Below are positions 10,681-22,140 of a DNA stretch of 64,000 nucleotides, one piece after another. Source of the stretch: Glossina fuscipes (taxonomy: Eukaryota > Arthropoda > Insecta > Diptera > Glossinidae). The stretch spans positions 601,970 to 665,969 of the forward strand of contig NW_023998492.1 of NCBI RefSeq assembly GCF_014805625.2, in the 5' to 3' direction. Positions within the stretch are counted from its first letter, which is position 1; each line of letters starts with the position of its first letter. Made by a program: the position numbers and the translations under genes. Below the pieces are notes generated by a model. That model was not told the DNA's origin. It ran no database searches and saw only the letters and a program-made list of their open reading frames with translations.

Positions 10681-11780
10681 GTCCTGAGTAACTCAATAAT
10701 CCTAAATAAAAGATAGTTATTTTATGTAGAGAAATCTACCAAATTTAGTCGTTGCACGCAACGACACTTCGCGTTAGTTTACCATATTCACAAATCCTTA
10801 AACAAAATACATGCAAGTACCTATTACAAATATAAACTTTATATGCATGAGCTCCTGTTTACGAGAACTTTAAAGAGGAATAATCACAGAGAGGTATATA
10901 CGTACAAGCATTGTTGGACGCGTAAGTAAACCACCCGGAAGAAAGAAGAAGCGTAACTAATTAAAATAAGATTAAGAACGTGTAAAAAGTTCTTTAAAAT
11001 AAAATTCTTTAAAATTCTTTAAGAATAAATAAAATTTAAATTAAATCTAATTCAGATTTTGTATGAAAGTTAAAACTTCATGTGCATGAATTTCCTTCAA
11101 ATAATTTTTCATTTAAGCACTACGTGCTTGTTTAGTATTATACGTTTACATGCAAAGATAATCAATCTTTTCTTTTAATAAAAAAGAGAAAGAACAAACG
11201 ACAACAACAACGAGCTTTATTTGATATTTTTAGTTTAGTTGTTTGGTAGTAGCCTGTATGTCTGCTCCTTTCATTAGCAATGCAGATTTTTATTATTTTT
11301 TTTGGTGTTAGGTAAATCGATATGCCATAACCAAAATTTTTTGTGTCTACTGATAATAGCTAGTTAAATTTTGGAAGAACATTGTAAAGTTTGACTTTGC
11401 TTTATTTGTTTGGTAAGTGATAAACTTTATGAGGATCAAAAATTATACAATCTGGGGCGCACTGTTGTGCTGTTCTTTTCTATTCTTAGAAATTAGGGAG
11501 TGGTTTTCGATTGTGGTCTTGTGAATGACTTATTATTCAGATAACGTTGCGGGTTCTGTGTGTAAAATTAATTGATTTATCGCGTTTCTCTTGCTTAAGA
11601 AATGTGTAAATGCGAAAATTTTGACCAGCGACTTCTACAGATAATAATGATAGATAATTGGTAAATACCAGTGCATGTAACAGTTAAATTCTATGGCTTT
11701 GTCTTCCTCTTCATAAAAGAACTATTTTCCATATAATATTATTGACCTATTCAGCGTACGTCGACGCTAATAATTCTTCT
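10681..11780. other. No recognisable gene
   Basis: AT-rich intergenic sequence. I see no motif. Confidence 0.5.
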
Positions 11781-12240
11781 TCTTCCAACTTTTTTACTTT
11801 TGTTGTTCATTTGAAGACGTCTGCTGCCAAAGCCCACCAAACACTTTCAAAGGCTTATGGTGATGCTGTTACATTATATTCTAATTGCCGTTTTTGGATT
11901 CAACGGTTTAAAAGTGACGACACAAATTGAATAAAAATGACATTTTTTGGGCATTGGTTGCAAGGCTAGTCCAAGATACGCTGCTGCAGCGCGAATGGGA
12001 GGTACTGTCACACCCAGAGTAATCAGCAGACATGACTCTTCCTGATTATCACTTGTTCAGATCGGAGTAGCACGACTTGGCTGGCCTACGGGTCCGCAAA
12101 GTTGAAGAAATGTGAAAAAAAAACCTCTCATTCTCTTCACTCTTTTCGAATCGGATCATTGTTACGACAGTTTGTTCCTTAGTACCTTCGAAAGGGCCTA
12201 CACAATTGCTGTGAAACAGTTAAGTGTATTTTATATATAA
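11781..12240 (+). pseudogene. mariner transposase, N- and C-terminal parts joined by deletion
   Basis: The first part (to 11,930) has LKTSAAKAHQTLSKAYGDAV followed by FWIQRFKSDD, the mariner helix-turn-helix. From about 11,955 the sequence reads VARLVQDTLLQREWEVLSHP, then, after a stop, SADMTLPDYHLFRS and HDLAGLRVRKVEEM. These are the region of the last catalytic Asp and the C-terminal tail. The two parts should be more than 150 codons apart, so the catalytic core is deleted. Several stops are present. It lies on the opposite strand to the fragment at 10.3-10.7 kb, so the two are separate insertions. Confidence 0.75.
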
Positions 12241-14984
12241 ATAATTCAGAATCAGATGTACCATTCAGCAACTGACGAACAAAAAACACATGAAGCATAA
12301 CTTATCTGCTTTCAAGAGTGGACAGCTTTATAGGCGCTAAACGATTCCGATGTTGTGGAAGGCGGGTGTTAAGATTGCATGGCAAACGGCACAAGTTAAA
12401 CAGTAGACACTCTTTTTGTAAAAAGTCAATCTGCTTATGGTAAAGACCGTATTTTGAATCCCAGATAACAAAAAATGTTGTTAAGTATTTTTTCACCGCA
12501 GAATATTTGTCGTTTGTTTTTTGAGATTTTCTATCAAAAAACTGTTGTTCAGTTTTAGGTGTGTGTCTTTTTATTCGCCCTGTTTATTTTAGGTCAGCAC
12601 ATTTTATTCTTTGCATTTGCACATTCATGTTTGGTTGTATATGCACTTATTAGCTGTGTTCGATTTGTTCATGCACTTGCATTTGCATAGTTATGTTTCT
12701 ATGTTTGTCTGTTTCTGTATAACTGACCATAGACAACAATACCGCTGATTACATAATCCAGACCTTGAAGTGTGTTTTCGTTGTTTAGATTAATTTGCTT
12801 ATGTTGCATTTTTGTGACACACTTCAAACTGTCCATATTTCTGGAATAAACAAATGCAAAAATGCAAATGCATCATTTTATATATTTTTGCTTATTGTAG
12901 AGTGCAGTGTGCAATTCTGAATCAGTTTATAATAATCATAATTTATATTCTATGTTTTCACAATAAAACTTCGGCATTTTGTTTGAAACGACATTGATCA
13001 TTCTTTATTCACAGTTTCTTCCAGTTTAAGTGCTGGAGGAACAAATACAAACAAGTTGGCACGAGCAGAGGCAACGTTTGGCCGAGTCATATCAACCAAT
13101 TTAGGTTCATTTGTTTAGCTCTGGTGTGTTCCATACATCCACCGTTTTGTGTGTGGTAGTTACAGCTGTATAATATATATAATCCATTGTTCTTTAAGGA
13201 CAGAAACACCTTGGGTATATTCCCCATATTCAATATATTAATATTTTCTAAGTTCCTAAGCAGGAATGGGCTTATTTCGAAAGAATGTTTCAATTTAATA
13301 ATGAATTCATTGATAGCATGTTCCAGATTGTAGCAGTTGAAAGCAAACTGAAATCTTCTTAGCTCAATTCCAACGAGTCGAATTACAAAGGCAGTTGACT
13401 AGTCTACGAAAATAGCCATTGCAACAATTCAGCGAAAATTCAAACATTACCGATTCTCCCAATTCACGTAACGCATGGCTTCATTTATTTTTTTATAAAA
13501 TAGAAAAAATTAATCCTTCGTTCCCTGTAAAAGGAAGAAGAGGCCCAAAGCATACACTGCCATAGTACATATTTAGCGAAGTTAATTTTCTTATAAGACT
13601 TTGTTACTATATAAAGAGTTACTTTTCATGAAAACTAATTTATGTGTTGCGTACCAAGACGTAAACTTAACTAGATGTCCATTTGATATGTCTAATTTTC
13701 AGTTATTATGGATGATTACTATCATAAATTATGAAAAATTAGAGTTCTCGTCTTATAGAGATATGCTTTCCCAAGTAAAGAATGTATGGGAAGCGATTCA
13801 AAAAATGGCCCCATTTGAAACAAATTTATTTTGAATGCCAAAGTCTTATTTCCTATGAATTTTTTTGAGAAATTTTTAAAATTTCATTTTTTGTATCCTA
13901 CGTGCATTGTTACACAGGAGGCATTACGTTTATGCGAATGCATCCAACAACGAGAGGCAACAAAACAGCTTTGAAAAATATAGTACGGTGATGGGACTTT
14001 AGAATAATTAACTTTAGTGATATCAACACATTATCAAGAGTCAAAAAAAAAAAAAATGCATATGCTTACGAAATACGTACGTTATGCATGCAAAAGTAAA
14101 TTTGTCATAGAAAGTTTACATATAGTGTAAAATATAATTTGAATGCATCACTGAAGCAATGCACATAGATAGACTTCGTTGCTCGCATTTGAATTAGTAA
14201 GTAAAACAATGACGTTCATCTAACCTAATCGTGTTAGTTTTTCTAGCACCATGGTGTTGTAACACAATGGAAGCCATTTTCTAAATTGTATCCAATAAAG
14301 CACGATATGTATATAAAAAAATAGAATAACGAAAAGTTTTAAAATTGTCCCAGGATTAATTTAACAATTGCGCGTTACCTTCGTATTCCTCCGTGTTGCT
14401 TGTAGAAGGCAATACTGAACGTTTGCGTAAAAAGCTGTTACAATTTCTTACAAATGTTTCGAACAAAAGCGAAAACAGAAAACTTGTACTTACTTCGGGA
14501 CATTTATGAAAATCTTTCAATTCGAATACTTATAGACTAATTATTTTAACGAGAATTATTTCTGCTATACCCAGTGCAACATACGTGTTGGCGGCAAACA
14601 CTAAGCTGAACTAAAATTGTTTTTCGTCTTCACAACGCAATTTGTTGGTGTTTTATGTTACGTTTAAAATTATATCCAAGAAAGACCGATTACAGCAATG
14701 GTGTTGATATTAAACGAGAGTGTAATTTGTTACGAAAATAATATTTTAATGTAACATTTTCTTACCTTCCGTCTTCTTGTCTACTAGTGATGATTATAAC
14801 AAGGAGAGGACCCATTGGTTACCGATATGCCGGCAATGACAGTAACAGTTAGGATCTTAATTATATACAAAGAAGTAACAGCACTATAGTGATTCATATT
14901 GTAGTTGATCGCCATTAAACCTTACACCACCCTTCATTTATTCATATAACGCTTTTTCAAAATAAGGCGTTAAGGCGAAAAAGA
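12241..14984. other. No recognisable gene
   Basis: AT-rich. The frames at 12302-12496 (minus), 13087-13293 (minus) and 13601-13834 (plus) carry no domain I can name. An A13 run lies near 14,045. Confidence 0.45.
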
Positions 14985-15190
14985 GGTCTAATCCGAACCC
15001 GTTTTAATATTTTGCATCAATCTATTTGAAAAATTTCAACCTGTGACTCGAACATAAAGCTGACAGATGGAGAGACAAGCTTAGATCGATGAGAAAGTGA
15101 TTCTAAGTCAACTGGTACAATGAAAGGTCGAACTATCTCAAATTCTTTTGAGTGTCGCACAAGTTCTATATAACCTTGTCCCGCAATTGG
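14985..15190 (-). repeat. REP-A, partial worn copy
   Basis: AATTTCAACCTGTGACTCGA, then ACATAAAGCTGACAGATGG, AGACAAGCTTAGATCGATGA and GATTCTAAGTCAACTGG follow the order seen in the inverted copies at 17.0-17.2 kb and 44.1-44.3 kb. Confidence 0.45.
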
Positions 15191-15971
15191 CATAAAAGAA
15201 GTTGAGAAAAAAAAGAATAATTATAAAATATAAAAATAATTGTTTGCATAATAAAAAAAAGTTGTTCGAAAATAAATTAAATTTTTGATTTGTGATTTGA
15301 CCCAAAAAGAAGTTGCAAAAAAATTCTGATAAATTAAATTTAAGTCACTTGAATTCGTAAATCATCTGAAATAAAAACAACAATAATGATAAACACTTTT
15401 TCTGTGCAAACTGAAATCATTCATAATCGAAGTTTATCGCAAGCACGCAGTCAATCACAAATTTTGCAAAGTTTTTTAAGTCCAAATTGTTTTTATCATT
15501 TCATAAAAATGTAATTGAATAAAAACAATTTTCAGTGCCATAAACGGCGTGACAAGCGGAGTACCTGCCTGCGGCGTGGTGATAAGCAAATATCTCATTT
15601 ATCGGATCGATTAATTCCATAAAATCAAAACTAGGAAAAAGTGATAAAATTGTTTGTTTAAATTTTCATAACACTGTGTGTTTAGACGCGATATAAAATG
15701 ATTTTCGTATAGACTTCACTATTAATTGCTTCGTTTGAAACCGTTTTAACTAAACTTTTATTACAATGTACATAAAGTATGAATTGGCTTCCGAAAAAGT
15801 TATTTATTAATAGGCGCTTGCATGCATTTTGATCAACTTAACCTAATGGTGAAAATTATAAAGTAATGCCAAGTATCAATGTACACAAGTGTTAAATTCG
15901 GTGAATTTGACATTTCCCTGTATAAAGCAACAGCGTTCCATTAAGTATTATTGAGTTATTCAGCGCTAATC

Positions 15972-16075
15972 ATGAAATGCTTAAAAGTGCATTTTCGACG
16001 CCTTTAAAAACTTATGGTAATGCTGCTCCATCATATCCCAATTGTCGGTTTTGTCGCATATCAATCGCTGTGGTC
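15972..16075 (+). pseudogene. mariner transposase N-terminal scrap
   Basis: A short stretch reads LKTYGNAAPSYPNCRFC, close to SKAYGDAVTLYSNCRFW in the mariner piece at 11.8 kb, preceded by HEMLKSAF. Only about 30 codons are recognisable and the frame then degenerates. It is probably a worn relative of the 11.8-kb element. Confidence 0.45.
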
Positions 16076-16439
16076 TTCGCAATAACTTTAAACATCTGTT
16101 GTAAATGTCTCTTTGTTACTCTTTGAATATAAAGAAAAACTTAATATTGTACAAATTGTGCGAGTGATATTTGAACATCCACTACGTAAAAACAGAAGCA
16201 AAAGCTTTACGCTGAAGTGAAAAAGGCATTCGGTTAAGACTTTTGTATAGCCCTCGTCATTCGAAAACTATTTCGAAAAAATATAAGGGCAATTTCAAGG
16301 TTTGTTTAGAATGGCACAATGAACGATAATATCATACAAAAGTAAATAAAAACAAAACATTGTATTCGGGCAAAGCCGACCGTTATTTTTATTATAGAGC
16401 ACAAAAATTATATCTTGTTTCTGTATTAAAGCATATATT

Positions 16440-17235
16440 TCATGCGCCTATTTATGGGAAAGCGGGGCCGAAACGCAAGCTAATGTAGTACAAGTGTAAT
16501 TCTTACATAAAGCAGGATCCAAAAATAGGGGTAGATGCTCCAAATTTTGCAGAGTTCATTTTTGTATGAAATTGTTATAATATTATGGGTCAGTTCCCAT
16601 TACCACATATTAAAACTTAGACTTTTCTGCTCTACGAAATATCAATTTTCGCGAAACTCCTAATATACGGCAGAATCCAGCAAACAGGCCGAAATAGTCC
16701 AAATTTGATATGGTTAATTTTTTCCCCTAAAATTATTATAATAAATAAAATAATACATTATTATCGAATTTTCATTACAAAAAAATTATACCTTTTTATC
16801 ATGTGAGCTTGAGTTTCCCTTATATCAGAGGTGGTTCAAAAATTCTCCCAGCCGGTTCAAAGTTTCTATACCAATTTAGAATGTCTAAATAATACTACGT
16901 AGCCACTTTTGCAGCTTTTTCCGGCTACGTTTCAGAATAGGTCGTTATATGGGGAATAGTTGAAAAAGTGGACCGATCCGAACAATTTTCAACAGCATTC
17001 ATGGGTCAAAACATGTGATGTGCCAAATTGCACTGAAATATCTCAAAATTTGCGACCTGTAACTTGAACACCAATTTGCAGAGATCAGACGGACAGACAG
17101 GCTTAGATGAATTCAAATTACGATTCTGAACCGATCGGTATAATAAAAGGTGTGTCTACCTTAAGCTTTTCTGCGTGTTACATACGACCGCACTAACTTA
17201 ATGTAACCTGTACCACAAGCGGTGTAGGGTATAAC
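16440..17235 (-). repeat. REP-A, copy 2
   Basis: An inverted copy of the 3.9-4.7 kb repeat. At its right end it reads GGTATAATAAAAGGTGTGTC, then TACATACGACCGCACTAACT, then TACCACAAGCGGTGTAGGGT. Inner words shared with other copies include TCTCAAAATTTGCGACCTG, CAGACGGACAGACAGGCTTA and ATTCTGAACCGATCG. No open frame. It abuts the gypsy remnant to its right. Confidence 0.55.
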
Positions 17236-17685
17236 AAATAAATATATTATAGTCAGGCATCGCAATTAGCGAATAAGTTAAAGTGAAGCCAGTTACAATA
17301 AGTTAGTCTATAAGAATTCTATTTTTCAAATTAATCTTATAAAAAAAAAATTAAATAAACTTTTGTTTAATATAATCAAAGACCGATTATCAGATTGGTC
17401 GATACGATCACTAAAAAAAGGATTCCCTTGAAAAGTACCATCGTTTAACAAACAATACAATTTCAATAAATTTTGAGAAGTGCCTTCGTTGTTTGCAAAA
17501 AAAAAAAAAATAAAAAAAAACCACAAACCAAATTTCTGTGCAGCGACTTTTACAAAAAAAATGAAAAATAGTGAAAAAAGCACGAAAAAATTAAGGTGAA
17601 ATACACCACCACAAAAAAACACCTATTCTGCAGAAGATCACCGCATCTAGAAACAAATCAGGAGAAAAAGGGGACGAAAAAGTCA

Positions 17686-17805
17686 ATGGATCAAGAACAG
17701 AACAAACCAGATATGGTTCCAGCAGAGGTGGTGGAACAACTAGCAAGAAGAGAGCAACAGGTAGAACAATTGAAGAATGCATATATTGAGCTACAGAGGC
17801 AATAA
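17686..17805 (+). pseudogene. gypsy gag N-terminal fragment
   Basis: ATG at 17,686 opens MDQEQNKPDM followed by VVEQLARREQQVEQLKNAYI, a Gln/Glu-rich stretch with coiled-coil character. It ends after 39 codons. The call rests on position, directly upstream of clear pol remains, more than on sequence similarity. Gag would have formed the particle shell. Confidence 0.4.
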
Positions 17806-18469
17806 GTTCAACGTAACCCGAACCAAGTGGAACTCTTTTCAAAAGACAGTTTCGAACTGTCTACCCACAAGCAAAGGCCAAGAGTATAAAGCATTAATAG
17901 ACACAAGATACAGAGCAAACTTAAGGTTAACTGTTAGCTCTATTAAAGGTTTTAAAAGAATTTTATTACGAAAACCAATTGAATTTATCACTCTAACAAA
18001 CAGTGCGACACAAAAGTGATGCAACCATTTTAAGTTTTAACAGATGCACCTAAAGAATTTAATCTGCCAGGCTATTCAAAAATTAATTGGAAAATGACAT
18101 ATAAAGGACGAAAGTATTGTAATAGGAATAACCTTATAAAGGGAACTGATCTATTAAGTTATTTTAGTACCATAATAAATCTAGTAGACGGATATATTTG
18201 AATTAACGGAACAATTGCAAAGTTTATAATAAATCTATAGATTTGAGAAATTATTTTTTAAGGAAAAGGATCAATTAACAAGCACAATGAAAGTACAACA
18301 TGAAATTAGAACAAGAACTGACGAACAAACAAATTCAAAACTGTAGAGACATCTTCCGCAACGTGAATCAGAGGTAAGAAAATAAATAAAAGAAAAAGAC
18401 GATCAAGGGATAATTATAAAATGTAACTCACGATATTCTAGCCCTTAAATAGTTGTGCCAAAAGAAGTT

Positions 18470-19130
18470 GATAACTCTGACCAAAAAAGATACAGGATAG
18501 TAATAGGTTATAGAAATTTAAATTTCCACTTCCAAACATAGATTCATTATTAGACAAATTAGGACGAGGATAATACTTTATCACCACACAGGGTACAATC
18601 AAATAGTAATCTGAGAAAAGGATAGAGAAAAGACGTTTTTCGTAACGAAAAATGGCATTCAGATTAAAAAATGCATCGGCAACCTACCAGATTCTAATGA
18701 ACGAAACCTCAAGAAACCTCAAACCTTATTCCCAAGCCATACGTAATATACCATGACGATATTTTGGTCTTTATTATATCTCTCCAAGAACATGTAAAAG
18801 CAATCGCATATTCACAGTACTTGACCAAATAAATTTGAAAATTCAAATCGGCAAGTGTAACTTTATGAAAAAAGAATCGAAATTTTTCAGGCATAATTTA
18901 ACGAAAGAAGGATTGAAGAGCCAAATCTAAATAAAATTAAAGTTATTCATTTAGTTGTTGGAAATACCAAAAATTGGAAAACAAATTAAAAGTATTTTAG
19001 GATCGACGCGACATTATAGGCAATTTGTGAAAGACTACGCTAAACTGGTTCAACCTATAACGAAGTGTCTGAAGAAGTGTGTAAAAATAAATGTTTATGA
19101 TCCAACCTATATCGAAACATTTAAATAATT
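18470..19130 (+). pseudogene. gypsy reverse transcriptase remnant
   Basis: At 18,480-18,580 two frames together show QKRYRIVIGYRNLNFHF and then PLPNIDSLLDKLGRG, the start of the gypsy RT palm (usually R-V-V-D-Y-R). At 18,749-18,772 it reads YHDDILVF, the Y-x-D-D catalytic block, followed by QEHVKAI. A connection-domain stretch (DYAKLVQPITKCL-like) follows near 19,030-19,070. Both Asp of the YxDD box survive, but frameshifts and stops remove function. Confidence 0.75.
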
Positions 19131-19532
19131 GAAAACTTCGATTAGCTCACACACAATTTTAAGGTATCAAAACTTTGAAGAACACTTACTACATAGGCTT
19201 CAAATTACGCAATCGGGGCTGTCTTCTCACAGGAGGGACATCCAATTTGTTTTGCGTCTAGAATATTATATAATGATGAAAAAATTTATTCTGCAAGAGA
19301 TAAAGAACTTTTGGCTGTGCTATGGAGTATAAATTACTTAAGACCATACCTTTATGGTAGGGAATTTAAAATTCACAACCATCAACCTATGAAATTCTTA
19401 TATGCAATGTATAAAGGGAAGGATATGTCAACAAGACATTAGAGATATCGTTTAAAATTAGGAGGGTACGATTTCGATACAGAATATATAAAAGGCAAGG
19501 AAAATCAAGTAGACGATTTTCTAAGCAGAATA
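19130..19532 (+). pseudogene. gypsy RNase H remnant
   Basis: Frame-shifted pieces culminate in an almost continuous run at 19,335-19,532: NYLRPYLYGREFKIH, then HQPMKFLYAMYKGKDMS, and finally [14 protein letters not shown] before a TAA. This is the C-terminal half of Ty3/gypsy RNase H, whose usual T-D-H-Q reads N-H-Q here, losing the Asp. The ending (NxVxDxLSR) is the standard RNase H end in this superfamily. Confidence 0.85.
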
Positions 19533-19541
19533 TAAAATAGC

Positions 19542-19742
19542 GTGGAGGCTATTCTCGTTAGGGCGGAAGGTGTAAGCTCCAACGAGAGAAATTTTTCATC
19601 AAATTCTGGGAATGATATGGAATTGAACATAGTAAACAATATAGAAGAAAGCGCAGCATCGATGGTAATGATTCATTCAGCAGAAGTTAATTTGCACGAT
19701 CATTTTTTTATAAAAGAGGAAATAGCATTGCCGAACAAGTGA
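19542..19742 (+). pseudogene. gypsy pol linker between RNase H and integrase
   Basis: A 66-codon open stretch between RNase H and integrase. It contains MVMIHSAEVNLHDHFFIKEE, resembling the V-H-S-A linker common in 17.6/297-like gypsy elements. It is in a different frame from the RNase H end (stop at 19,532). It has no function of its own. Confidence 0.6.
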
Positions 19743-19904
19743 TTTTCATCAAATGGATGAAATATTTAGAAAATATATTACGAAAGGCAAAGTAGGTACA
19801 TAGTACAACATAGTGTAACAGAAATGGATAGCAATGTTCTCTAATGATGGCCAAATAAAGTTTACTAAATGTACAATAAGAGCCTAAGATATTGAAACTG
19901 AGGA

Positions 19905-20020
19905 AGGATTATATCTTTATATCATATTAGAGAAAGCGTACATTCAGGTATATTAGAAACGTATAGTCAACTAAAACATAAATTATGTTATCCAAAATTA
20001 ATGGAATTAATACAGAATTT
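19905..20020 (+). pseudogene. gypsy integrase, zinc-binding N-terminus (part 1)
   Basis: HIRESVHSGILETYSQLKHK followed by LCYPKLMELIQN is the H-x-H half of the integrase HHCC zinc finger and the helix after it. The matching Cys pair is found only at 20,503 (QCEI, then stop, K), on the far side of a GC-rich insertion. Confidence 0.85.
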
Positions 20021-20480
20021 GTAGCAAGGGTTTAACGTGGGTTCCTGCCTGAAAGGCTTAACCCCACGGTGGCCCAAGCCACTACTACGCCCCCTGGCGA
20101 GTTAGACAATCCCCACAGAGTAGGGGCCTAAACAGCACCAGAGTCCGGAACGGTTTATTGCGTATGGAACAATAAACCCCACTCTGGTCAGTGGTGAGGC
20201 CTAGCTGCACTCGACTGTTCCACTTTGGCTAGGAACTGCCAACCACAACCACCAGGAGTACTCCACGAAGGGCCGCACCCAAGCAGTCAGGAATCACAAA
20301 TTGATCAACGATATTCGTTCAAAAAGGGTAAAATTGCGCTCGCTCCCGCCATAAGGCTTCCCCGGCGCCGTTGATCAATTACCACCATTACCCGCAGGCA
20401 TCCGTGACATATGTTCAAAAGTAAATAGGCAAAAGGGGAAAAAGCATTTCCGTCAAATCCCTTTTTTAATTTTTGCATGT
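20021..20480. mobile_element. GC-rich, hairpin-rich insertion inside integrase, origin unknown
   Basis: This block interrupts the zinc finger of a gypsy integrase. About 20,025-20,410 is much richer in G+C than anything near it. It holds a series of stem-loops: 20,036-20,068 (CGTGGGTT with AACCCCACG around GCCT-gaa-AGGC), 20,069-20,082 (GTGGC-ccaa-GCCAC), 20,111-20,126 (CCCC...GGGG) and 20,137-20,188 (ACCAGAGT and GGTTTATTG with their complements). A TTGATCAACG/CGTTGATCAA pair also spans 20,301-20,378. An A-rich part follows (20,416-20,445). There is no long open frame. It could be the structured untranslated end of a LINE or a SINE; I cannot place it in a family. Confidence 0.6.
20137..20188 (+). 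other. Strong two-arm stem-loop
   Basis: ACCAGAGT (20,137-20,144) pairs with ACTCTGGT (20,181-20,188), and GGTTTATTG (20,152-20,160) with CAATAAACC (20,170-20,178). This gives a 17-bp stem with one asymmetric internal loop and a 9-nt terminal loop. Confidence 0.7.
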
Positions 20481-20499
20481 ATTAATAAAATTGCTCATC

Positions 20500-20940
20500 A
20501 ATCAATGCGAAATATGAAAGGAAGTAAAGTATGATAGAAATCCTATTAAATTGAAATTTTCACACAAAAACGCCAGCCGCAAAATATGAAATAATACATG
20601 ACACATGTGTTATAATAGAATTTCTGCTTTTGACAGCAATAAAGAAATTTTCAAAAATTTGGAGCAGCATATCCATTAAATGATAGGAATCATTTGACTT
20701 TAATCGAACAATTAGAAGATCACATAGCGAAGATAGGAAAATGAAGAAAATAATAACAGACGACAAGTTTAGAGTAGCCAGAATAAAAGAATTTTTAGAT
20801 AATGAAAGCATTGAACTACATCTTATTAAACATAATAGTCATAGATGACATGCTGACATCGAACGGCTACGTAGTACAATAGCCGAAAAATTGAGGGTAA
20901 TGTACAAAACTAATAATGATAAGCCTAAAAAAGGGTTAAC
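20500..20940 (+). pseudogene. gypsy integrase, catalytic core (part 2)
   Basis: Resumes with the Cys pair of the zinc finger and EVKYDRNPIKLKFSH. Later comes KKIITDDKF (second catalytic Asp region), then DNESIELHLIKHN and ADIERLRSTIAEKLRVMYKT, which holds the catalytic Glu (usually N-x-x-I-E-R). Several in-frame stops and frame changes are present. The enzyme would have inserted the cDNA copy into chromosomes. Confidence 0.8.
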
Positions 20941-21455
20941 ACAGTGTGAAGTTAATATATGTAGATCGTTGCGGCAAGCAGTCATTATATGTTTTCAAAG
21001 TCTGCTCTTATAGAGACTACGCAGGATTTCTTATGAGTGTAACAAAGCTGTTCGCCAAATCTCCATTCCTTTTTATCTTGCCAAATCTTTCGGCTATAGA
21101 GGAGTCCCTAGCTAGCACAAAGCGAATGAAACGCTGCAGTTGATTCAATGTCTCGAATGCATTTTTGTTTATTCATAATCTTTTATTTATACTTATTTTC
21201 TAGCTTCCTAGTTTTCTACTTAAGTTTTTGCACAAGTTACTTAATGCTGGTCAGCGTAAGTATAAATCGGGGCGTTTAACTTCAGCTTGCATTCTTTATA
21301 TTTGTTTACAAATTGAATTATTGGAAAATGCAACTCGAAGCGTTTTGAAGTGTGCCGTACTTGTTATTTTATTTTTTTAATAAATATTGGTTACTATTTC
21401 GATTTGAGACACGCTTCAAGTGGACGCACATCAGCAACGATATGCGGTCGCACTA
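20941..21455. mobile_element. Second insertion in gypsy integrase, unidentified
   Basis: About 500 bp lie between the end of the integrase core (KTNNDKPKKGLTQ) and its resumption (HNNRYHSPVKCT). The block contains GTGTGAAGTTAATATATG at the left and a related TTTTGAAGTGTGCC near the right (21,342). I see no long frame and cannot assign it. Confidence 0.45.
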
Positions 21456-21850
21456 CAACAGAACGATCAGAAAGCACAATAATCGATACCATTCACCCGT
21501 TAAATGTACCCTGAACAATGCTCAAAAAGAAAATGTAGGTGAAAGACAAATGAAAAAGAATTTAGAAGAACATAGAAAGATAATAATAGATAATTTGAAT
21601 AAGACAGAAATTATTAAAGAAACGGACGGATTAATTTGCGCGAAATAGAAGACCCACATAGCAGATAATAAAATTTCAATTGTCAGCAGAGCATCGAAGC
21701 AAGCACACATCTGGCACAATAAAGCAGATAAAGGGTTACCACTGGACGAAGACGACCCAAATACAAATCTTCTTCAGCATAGGTATATTTCGGTAACCCG
21801 TAGAGAGCAATACAATGAGTTCTTACAAAGTGAGTGGTACCACATTATTC
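21455..21850 (+). pseudogene. gypsy integrase C-terminal region (part 3)
   Basis: HNNRYHSPVKCT is the usual Y-N-x-R-x-H-S-x-x-K block after the catalytic Glu. AQKENVGERQMKKNLEEHR and KETDGLI follow, the start of the C-terminal domain. The frame ends at 21,648, and recognisable but shifted sequence continues to about 21,800. Confidence 0.75.
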
Positions 21851-22140
21851 AAGACCGCACGTGATCAAGCCGCATCTTTATTCTCTTCCGAAGTGAAGGA
21901 GGATGTAATAAAGCCTTTTGTTTCCCTACTAATTACACATCCGCCCGCATAACTGTCCACCCATGGTACGAAATGTCCCTCACCCGTAGCCAAGTAAATT
22001 CTAAAAACAGTTGATCAGTTTGTTCGATTGTGCGCTAAATTACATTGGAAAGTATAGGTACCGCTCAGCTCCTTAGCTTAAGTGGGTAATAAAGATGTGT
22101 AAAATGTCTTATCTTTTGGATTCATATTTTCCTTTAGGCT
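21851..22140. other. No recognisable gene
   Basis: Nothing recognisable. The 3' LTR of the gypsy element would be expected here, but I cannot define one. Confidence 0.4.

Larger units (their letters stand above)
17270..21850 (+). mobile_element. gypsy-type LTR retrotransposon, decayed, twice interrupted
   Basis: Pieces of gag, RT, RNase H and integrase follow the canonical gypsy order on the plus strand over about 4.5 kb. All reading frames are broken. Integrase is split by two stretches that do not belong to it (20,021-20,480 and 20,941-21,455). I could not identify paired LTRs. A segment at 17,395-17,412 (GGTCGATACGATCA) could be a worn primer-binding region, but this is weak. No convincing env frame follows integrase. 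Confidence 0.8.

Noticed and set aside
17395..17412. Primer-binding site of the gypsy element
   Set aside because: The match to known insect gypsy primer sites is too weak to list as a feature.
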